This document shows positions 8,798-13,139 of a stretch of 13,139 nt of DNA, piece after piece. Within the stretch, counting starts at the first letter, position 1; the number at the start of each line of letters is the position of its first letter. The stretch is from SFTJ01 sp051871555 (GTDB lineage: Bacteria; Bacteroidota; Bacteroidia; Bacteroidales; Muribaculaceae). The position numbers and the translations under genes were made by a program. The notes below the pieces were generated by a model, which saw nothing but the letters and a program-made list of their open reading frames with translations, was not told the origin of the DNA and searched no databases. The DNA is taken from positions 1 to 13,139 of the forward strand of contig JBJECZ010000209.1 of the NCBI GenBank assembly GCA_051871555.1, given 5' to 3'.

Positions 8798-8974
8798 ATG
8801 AAAGAATTAGTTGAACAAATCGCTGCTACTTACGCAGATTTTTTGAAAGATGCAACTGCTCAAGTTGAAAATGGAAACAAGGCAGCCGGCACACGTGCTC
8901 GCAAAGCATCTCTTGCTATCGAAAAGGCAATGAAGGAATTCCGTAAGGCATCTTTGGTAGAAGCTAAGAAGTAA
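8798..8974 (+). CDS. Small histone H1-like DNA-binding protein (Hc1 type)
   Basis: This 58-residue ORF starts MKELVEQIAATYADFLKDA and ends KEFRKASLVEAKK. It is rich in Lys, Ala and Glu, has no Cys or Trp, and looks almost entirely helical; the middle (NKAAGTRARKASLAIEKAM, 27-45) carries the basic cluster. This composition and layout match the short 'histone H1-like protein Hc1' family that I recognise from Bacteroidota genomes, whose proteins are thought to bind DNA as nucleoid components by analogy with chlamydial Hc1. It is monocistronic, with a probable promoter 38 bases upstream and a strong terminator 32 bases downstream, as expected for an abundant small protein. Identification is by recall of the family pattern; the coding status is well supported by its punctuation. 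Confidence 0.85.
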   Translation: MKELVEQIAATYADFLKDATAQVENGNKAAGTRARKASLAIEKAMKEFRKASLVEAKK

Positions 8975-9005
8975 TTCTTGAGCTATCTTATTGAAGATAA
9001 AGCAC

Positions 9006-9043
9006 AACAAGGAGTCGCACAGAGCGGCTCCTTGTTTGATTTT
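9006..9043 (+). terminator. Strong rho-independent terminator after the H1-like gene
   Basis: AACAAGGAG (9006-9014) pairs with CTCCTTGTT (9028-9036). The stem extends inward by one T-G wobble and three GC pairs to a 13-bp stem with a 5-base loop (9019-9023). A T-rich tail follows (9035-9043). It also lies 12 bases beyond the stop of the convergent minus-strand gene, so it may end transcripts from both sides, although the T tail in the minus direction is poor. Confidence 0.85.
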
Positions 9044-9054
9044 CGGGGGCATGG

Positions 9055-10920
9055 TTACACCACGTCGCTGAAGGAGGGCAGGGGAGCGGTGTAGCAGTTC
9101 AGGCGCGATGCAACGAGCATCCCGATGGCGCGCGTCATCACCATGTCGTCGTGCCGCCCGGCAATGGCGCCGAAACCGCCGCGAGGCTTGTGCTCATACC
9201 ACGCCAACTCGTTCACGGCGCCGTCGTTATGCTCGATGTAGGCACCGTCGCGCACCAGCCCTATGAGGTGGAAAATGGCTTCGGTTTTGGTTTCGCGGTT
9301 AGTGTGAAAGCCCAGCCGGTCGCCCCGTCGGCGATAGATGTTGCGATAGTGATGCCGCAGCGTGTTCAGCACATATTGCGTGCCGTCGCCCTCGCTGTAT
9401 TCCATTTCAAGCGTGTTGCTTTCAATCACCAGCAAAGCGTTGCTGTAGTATTTAGCCATTTGTGCGGCGAGCCAAGCCAGTCGGTCGTGATAGATGTGGC
9501 CGCGCCATTCAGCCACAATCTCCATCTTGCCTTTGGCTGCCAAGCGGTCGATTACTGTAATCACCGAAAAGTCGGCTTTGTCGCTCAGTCCGCCCACGTC
9601 GACAGCTACTACATAGCGATAGCGCTGCTTGGCATCGGCAGCCGGTTCGCGCCATAGGCGAATGTCGCCGGCATCGTTGTTGGGCAGCAGCCGCGGGTTG
9701 GCGAGCGCTTGGGCGCCGGTGGGCGGCTCGGTGAACGAGCATAGCTGATAGGGCAGCGAGCAATGGCGTCGGAGCTGCTCGAGGTGAGCGGCGTTGAACA
9801 CCGGCATGCCGCTGAAAGCAAACGCCTCGATGTCGTTGCTGGGATATTCAGCCTGCATCTGGCTGTGGCTGTTGTATTCCTTGCGTTTGCTGTGATACCA
9901 AGCAATCATCTCCAGTGTGCAGCCCGACTGCCACAGCGAGCGCTCGTATTCGTCGAGGCTGCGCCACAGTTTGGCGGCGTCGGTCACTTTTTTGCGATAG
10001 ATTTCAATCTCATACCAAGGCACAAACAGCGGCTGCTTGTCGCTGAAGCCCGTTTTGGCGCGCAGCCATTCGCTGTGGAAATAGTTGCCCATGCCGTTGG
10101 CGGTTGATTCCATCACCACCAGCGTGTCGGGCTCGAGCATTATTGAGCCGCACACCGAGCGTATTAGGCTCTCGGGGCTTCGACGGGCGCTTGTGGGCCA
10201 GAACGCCACCTCGGTGAGGTGAGCCATGGCAATGTCCATTCCGCGCACGCTCTCGGGGCTCATTGCCGTTGTGGCAGCCACTATGCAGTTTCGGCCCGCA
10301 ATTTCGCTTATGTTGCGGCTTTTTTGATATGGGCGAAAGCGCATAGGCTCGCCTGCGGGCTGAAACTGTTCGGGGTAGTCGGCAAGGATGAGGCTGTAGA
10401 TGCCTTGTATGGTCGAAGCCGTGTCGCGCAGATGTCCGCACACGATGCTGTTGCAATGCTTGTGGTGGATGATTTGCATCCAAGCCATATACACCTGCGT
10501 GAGCGTGCTGCCGCCCCATTGGCGAGCCTTGAGCACAATCAGTCGAATGGGCTTCCTTGCCAGGCGCATATCCTCGAGCATGGCAAGCATGCGCCGTTGT
10601 GGCGCGTTGAGCACCAAGCGGCGGTTGCGGCAAGTGATTTTGTCCTTCACTGTCACGCAGGTGGCGCACCAGTATTCAAAGTCGTGGCAGAAGCGCAGCC
10701 TGTCGAACGCCTCGTCGCTCATGTCGTGGCTGATGAGCGGAGCCATTGCTTCGGGCACTAGAATTTGTTTGCCGTGACGGTCTACAGCAACGCGCCTGCC
10801 GTAGCATCCCACGCCCGTAATGGGGTCGTAAGTGGTGCGCAGAGCCTCGTTGCGGCGCTTGTTTTCAGCAACGATGGCATCGATGCCTATTTCGTTGTCG
10901 TGCGTGTTTGTGTTTTTCAT
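9055..10920 (-). CDS. Orphan phage-type terminase large subunit (TerL-like ATPase/nuclease)
   Basis: This 621-residue protein has the two-domain layout of a phage DNA-packaging motor. The N-terminal ATPase shows a Walker A-like loop LKARQWGGSTLT (130-141), a Walker B-like strand ending in AHLTEVAFW with catalytic Glu237 (233-241), and a coupling motif VVMESTANGMG (268-278). The C-terminal RNase H-like nuclease shows acidic residues at Asp441 (VVAVDVGG), Glu500 (LLVIESN) and Asp591/Asp592 (GRHDDMVMTRA). Nothing is truncated. I chose 10920 as start because an upstream ATG at 10956 would lie before the predicted transcription start near 10938. There is no portal, small terminase, capsid or integrase gene beside it: its neighbours are an H1-like gene and a SulP transporter. 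GC content is visibly higher than in the SusC operon but similar to parts of the SulP gene. It may be a domesticated host gene, a prophage remnant or part of a satellite. The fold is confident; the role is not. Confidence 0.85.
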   Translation of the reverse strand: MKNTNTHDNEIGIDAIVAENKRRNEALRTTYDPITGVGCYGRRVAVDRHGKQILVPEAMAPLISHDMSDEAFDRLRFCHDFEYWCATCVTVKDKITCRNRRLVLNAPQRRMLAMLEDMRLARKPIRLIVLKARQWGGSTLTQVYMAWMQIIHHKHCNSIVCGHLRDTASTIQGIYSLILADYPEQFQPAGEPMRFRPYQKSRNISEIAGRNCIVAATTAMSPESVRGMDIAMAHLTEVAFWPTSARRSPESLIRSVCGSIMLEPDTLVVMESTANGMGNYFHSEWLRAKTGFSDKQPLFVPWYEIEIYRKKVTDAAKLWRSLDEYERSLWQSGCTLEMIAWYHSKRKEYNSHSQMQAEYPSNDIEAFAFSGMPVFNAAHLEQLRRHCSLPYQLCSFTEPPTGAQALANPRLLPNNDAGDIRLWREPAADAKQRYRYVVAVDVGGLSDKADFSVITVIDRLAAKGKMEIVAEWRGHIYHDRLAWLAAQMAKYYSNALLVIESNTLEMEYSEGDGTQYVLNTLRHHYRNIYRRRGDRLGFHTNRETKTEAIFHLIGLVRDGAYIEHNDGAVNELAWYEHKPRGGFGAIAGRHDDMVMTRAIGMLVASRLNCYTAPLPSFSDVV

Positions 10921-10942
10921 GATATAATTATATACTAAGGTG

Positions 10943-10974
10943 CAAAAATAGCACAAACAACCGTAGTGTGCGAA
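10943..10974 (-). promoter_or_regulatory. Bacteroidota-type promoter for the terminase-like gene
   Basis: On the minus strand TATTTTTG (10950 down to 10943) is a full match to TAnnTTTG. TTCG (10974 to 10971), with a 20-base spacer, is a three-of-four match to the -33 TTTG. Transcription would begin near 10938, leaving a short leader before the ATG at 10920. This supports that start over the one at 10956. Confidence 0.6.
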
Positions 10975-11046
10975 GCCAAAATATCACATCAGGTATTCGG
11001 CTTAGTGTCCTTAGGGTCGCTAATTGTGTTGCTTATAGAGGCTAAT

Positions 11047-11077
11047 TTTGCCGAGTGCACGAAATTTTGTAACTTTG
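11047..11077 (+). promoter_or_regulatory. Consensus Bacteroidota promoter for the SulP gene
   Basis: TTTG at 11047-11050, a 19-base spacer and TAACTTTG at 11070-11077 match the -33/-7 consensus of Bacteroidota sigmaABfr-type promoters at every fixed position. The start point should fall near 11082, with a leader of about 45 bases before the ATG at 11127. It faces away from the terminase promoter, about 70 bases apart. Confidence 0.75.
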
Positions 11078-11126
11078 CACTAAGTTTTAGGTTTACAAAT
11101 AATTATTCACAAAAACTTTATAAGAA

Positions 11127-12833
11127 ATGAGTTTTATTTCAACAAAGAATATCAAGGGCGACATCACCGGAGGCATCACAGCCGGCATAGTTGCTCTGCC
11201 ATTGGCATTGGCGTTTGGTATTCAGGCTTTTGGAGGAATTAACGACCCGTCGGCAGCCAGTATGGGCGCTTTGGCGGGTCTCGTAGGAGCCACGATGCTC
11301 GGATTTTTTGCGGCATTGTTTGGCGGCACACCTTCGCAGATTAGCGGTCCTACGGGTCCGATGACGGTGATTACTGCCGGCTTGATAAGCGGCGTATGGG
11401 CATCGTCGAGCGGCAACCTGAGCACAGTTCTCATCACCATGTCGCTTGCCGGCATGTTCTGCGGTTTGTTCCAGATTCTTTTTGGTATAATCAAGTTGGG
11501 CAAGCTGGTGCGCTACATCCCTTATCCTGTGCTTTCGGGTTTCATGAGCGGTATTGGCGTGATTATCATCTTGCAGCAAATATATCCGCTGTTCGGCATG
11601 AAATCGCCGGTGTTGGTGGTGGATATGATATTAGATTTCCCTGAGATTGTGTCGGAAGGTTTCTCGATGGAGGCGCTGCTGCTTGGTCTTGGCACCATTG
11701 CCATCATCTCGCTTTTGCCCAAGGTTATCAAGAACCCTAACGTGCCTGTAACATTGGTGGCACTTGTGGCGATGACGCTGGTTGCACTGCCTTTGGGCCT
11801 TGCCGACAAATACATCATCGGCAGCATACCCACAGGTTTGCCTATGCCGTTCTTTGCAAATGGCAGCGTCGACCTCAGCGGCATCGATTGGGCATTGGCG
11901 CTGAAGCATGCCGTCATTCCGGGTCTTACGCTTGCCGGCTTGGGCTCGATTGACACTCTGCTCACCTCGGTGGTGGCTGACAACATCACCAAAACCAAGC
12001 ACAACAGCAATCAGGAGCTTATCGGGCAAGGCATCGGTAATGCCATTGCAGGCTTGTTCTGCGGCATCTCGGGTGCCGGAGCAACAATGCGTACGGTAGT
12101 GAACGTTCGCTCGGGCGGTCGCGGCAAAATCAGCGGCATGGTGCACGCCATATTGCTGCTTGCCATTCTGCTTGGCCTGGGCAGCTTGGTTAAGCATGTG
12201 CCGTTGGCTGTGCTTGCCGGTATCCTCATCACAGTTGGCTGGGGCATCATCGACTTCCGTGGCTTCCGCGACTTGCGCAAGATTCCGCACGACGATGCAT
12301 TTGTGCTCATCGTGGTGTTCCTCACCACCGTGTTCGTCGACCTGCTCACTGCTGTGGGCATTGGCATGGTGATTGCCTGCGTGCTGTTTATGAAGCGTGC
12401 CAGCGACATGGTTGAAAAGCAATACGATTCGCACGAAATCAACGGCTTCGACAAAGAGAATCCTTGGCCCGACGAAGGTGGCATGCCTGACAAGGCTAAG
12501 CATAGCATATATGTGCAACGCCTCAACGGTCCTGTGTTCTTCGGCTCGATTACCGGATTTAAATCGGTGATGCAGGACATCCCTGCCGACGCCAAGATTG
12601 TGATTATTCGCATGAAGAACGTGCCCTTTATGGACCAATCGGGCTTGTATGCCATGGAGGCTGCCATTAAGGAGCTTCGCGACCGCGGCACATTGGTGCT
12701 GATGACCATCGTGCAACCGCAGCCTAAGTATATGCTCAACTCCACGGGCGTGATTCCTGAACTTGTGGCGGAAGATTGCGTGTTTAAGACATTTGAGGAT
12801 TGCACCGACTATCTGCGCAAAACTCTCGAATAA
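11127..12833 (+). CDS. SulP-family anion transporter with C-terminal STAS domain
   Basis: This 568-residue inner-membrane protein belongs to the SulP (SLC26-like) family, whose bacterial members import sulfate, bicarbonate, dicarboxylates or other anions, usually with H+ or Na+. The N-terminus GDITGGITAGIVALPLALAFGI (about 11-32) is the family's opening transmembrane signature. The SGPTGPMTVI stretch (about 73-82) matches the conserved region forming the anion site. Many further hydrophobic segments follow to about residue 430. A STAS domain begins near 460 (RLNGPVFFGS from Arg465) and includes the conserved loop MDQSGLYAMEA with Asp503 and Ser505. Length and order are typical. It is transcribed alone, from a consensus promoter to a probable terminator at 12863. 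No carbonic anhydrase or sulfate-assimilation gene is adjacent, so the substrate is open. Confidence 0.93.
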   Translation: MSFISTKNIKGDITGGITAGIVALPLALAFGIQAFGGINDPSAASMGALAGLVGATMLGFFAALFGGTPSQISGPTGPMTVITAGLISGVWASSSGNLSTVLITMSLAGMFCGLFQILFGIIKLGKLVRYIPYPVLSGFMSGIGVIIILQQIYPLFGMKSPVLVVDMILDFPEIVSEGFSMEALLLGLGTIAIISLLPKVIKNPNVPVTLVALVAMTLVALPLGLADKYIIGSIPTGLPMPFFANGSVDLSGIDWALALKHAVIPGLTLAGLGSIDTLLTSVVADNITKTKHNSNQELIGQGIGNAIAGLFCGISGAGATMRTVVNVRSGGRGKISGMVHAILLLAILLGLGSLVKHVPLAVLAGILITVGWGIIDFRGFRDLRKIPHDDAFVLIVVFLTTVFVDLLTAVGIGMVIACVLFMKRASDMVEKQYDSHEINGFDKENPWPDEGGMPDKAKHSIYVQRLNGPVFFGSITGFKSVMQDIPADAKIVIIRMKNVPFMDQSGLYAMEAAIKELRDRGTLVLMTIVQPQPKYMLNSTGVIPELVAEDCVFKTFEDCTDYLRKTLE

Positions 12834-12862
12834 ACACATAACGATATTTTCGAAATATTTGT

Positions 12863-12907
12863 GGCGTCCCGTTGCCCGTTGTGGCTTCGGGGCGTCGCTG
12901 TTTTTTT
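12863..12907 (+). terminator. Probable terminator after the SulP gene
   Basis: GGCGTCCCG (12863-12871) pairs with CGGGGCGTC (12888-12896) over nine positions, including two G-T wobbles, with a 16-base loop. Seven T residues follow at 12901-12907 after a four-base gap. It lies 30 bases after the SulP stop codon. Confidence 0.65.
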
Positions 12908-12914
12908 GTGGACA

Positions 12915-12998
12915 GGAAACAGGAAATCGGGAATCGGAAATCGGGAATCGGAAACAGGGAAACGGGAATTGGAAATTGGGAATTGGGAATTGGGAAGC
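12915..12998 (+). repeat. Twelve in-register heptamer tandem repeats (GGRAAYN type)
   Basis: The 84 bases divide exactly into twelve heptamers with no insertion or deletion. In order they are GGAAACA, GGAAATC, GGGAATC, GGAAATC, GGGAATC, GGAAACA, GGGAAAC, GGGAATT, GGAAATT, GGGAATT, GGGAATT, GGGAAGC. The left half is mostly of ..ATC/..ACA type and the right half mostly ..ATT type. The + strand is almost free of pyrimidine except at the sixth and seventh positions. The three rightmost GGG runs plus GGGG at 13000-13003 have spacers of 4, 4 and 5 bases, which fits a G-quadruplex formula. It lies between a terminator and two hairpins, outside any credible gene, and resembles the heptameric short tandem repeats known from other bacteria. 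Confidence 0.9.
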
Positions 12999-13025
12999 AG
13001 GGGATTTGAGGGCAAGAAAATAAAA

Positions 13026-13059
13026 CGAGGAATGCTATCTGTTGCAATAGTATCCCTCG
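13026..13059. other. Imperfect 13-bp hairpin in intergenic DNA
   Basis: CGAGGAATGCTAT (13026-13038) can pair with ATAGTATCCCTCG (13047-13059), with one A-C mismatch and one G-T wobble around an 8-base loop. No T run follows on the + strand; on the minus strand the hairpin is followed by TTTTA, so it could end a minus-strand transcript arriving from beyond the window. Function unknown. Confidence 0.5.
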
Positions 13060-13080
13060 CCGATTAGTAAAGTTTTGGCG

Positions 13081-13139
13081 TATAGGTCAAAATGGGTGTT
13101 TTTCAGCGAGAAAAACACCCATTCGTCTTTCTATAGGTC
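13081..13139. repeat. Perfect 13-bp hairpin bracketed by an 8-base direct repeat
   Basis: AATGGGTGTTTTT (13091-13103) is exactly complementary to AAAAACACCCATT (13111-13123) around the loop CAGCGAG. The octamer TATAGGTC occurs at 13081-13088 and again at 13132-13139, the last bases of the window, giving a 51-base period. The hairpin could be a terminator in either direction. With its flanking repeat it could also be the first unit of a longer repeat array or a small palindromic element cut off by the window edge. Confidence 0.6.

Noticed and set aside
9055..10956. Complete prophage or mobile element around the terminase
   Set aside because: No integrase, portal, capsid, tail, lysis or attachment-site repeats are seen, and both flanks are ordinary chromosomal genes with their own promoters and terminators.
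12011..12805. 264-residue minus-strand frame within SulP
   Set aside because: It is another shadow frame of the same gene, with no family resemblance.
11631..12839. 402-residue open frame on the minus strand across the SulP gene
   Set aside because: It is the exact antisense of a clear SulP transporter with STAS domain. Its His/Ala/Val-rich composition is a codon-shadow effect, and it has no recognisable domain.
12844..12858. Small stem ATATTT / AAATAT after the SulP stop codon
   Set aside because: Six A-T pairs with a three-base loop are too weak to count as a terminator; the GC-rich stem at 12863 is the better candidate.
12763..13067. Open frames through the heptamer repeats, reading as GN/ES/IGN-type peptide repeats
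   Set aside because: A seven-base unit without stops opens several frames on both strands at once. The frames overlap the SulP end and its terminator, and none has a credible start.
12915..13139. Possible CRISPR array
   Set aside because: The repeats are contiguous heptamers without spacers, the hairpin region has just one octamer pair, and no cas gene is present.

Overview
The window reads as chromosomal DNA of a gut-type Bacteroidales bacterium. The evidence is a SusC/SusD pair, a run of Bacteroidota-style lipoproteins, promoters that fit the Bacteroidota -33/-7 pattern (TTTG, then TAnnTTTG) instead of sigma70 boxes, a small Bacteroidota-type histone H1-like protein, and little sign of Shine-Dalgarno sites. 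GC is moderate, about half by eye in the SusC operon and clearly higher in the right half. A family such as Muribaculaceae or Prevotellaceae is possible, but I cannot fix it from this window.

Left region (63-8522, + strand) is one five-gene outer-membrane operon: a SusC-like TonB-dependent transporter, a SusD-like lipoprotein, a zinc-metallopeptidase-like lipoprotein with an HEFTH site, a DUF4302-type lipoprotein, and a lipoprotein with two BACON-like domains and an unassigned C-terminal half. Gaps are 45, 46, -1 and 6 bases, so the last three genes are probably translationally coupled. No glycosidase, sulfatase or polysaccharide lyase is present. A protein- or peptide-type ligand is therefore at least as likely as a glycan; this is inference. 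A GC hairpin at 8571-8593 closes the operon.

Middle region (8601-9043) holds a short monocistronic gene for a 58-residue lysine/alanine-rich histone H1-like protein, with its own promoter and a strong terminator.

Right region: on the minus strand (9055-10920) lies a full-length protein with the features of a phage terminase large subunit, both ATPase and nuclease motifs, but no other phage gene on either side. A back-to-back promoter pair (10943-11077) separates it from a SulP-family anion transporter with a STAS domain (11127-12833, + strand). The last 306 bases (12834-13139) have no gene. They hold a probable terminator, twelve in-register heptamer repeats (GGRAAYN type, guanine-rich on the + strand), an imperfect hairpin, and a perfect 13-bp hairpin bracketed by an 8-base direct repeat that reaches the window edge.

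The items most worth a second look are the orphan terminase, the heptamer array with its possible G-quadruplex, and the glycosidase-free SusCD/metallopeptidase operon.
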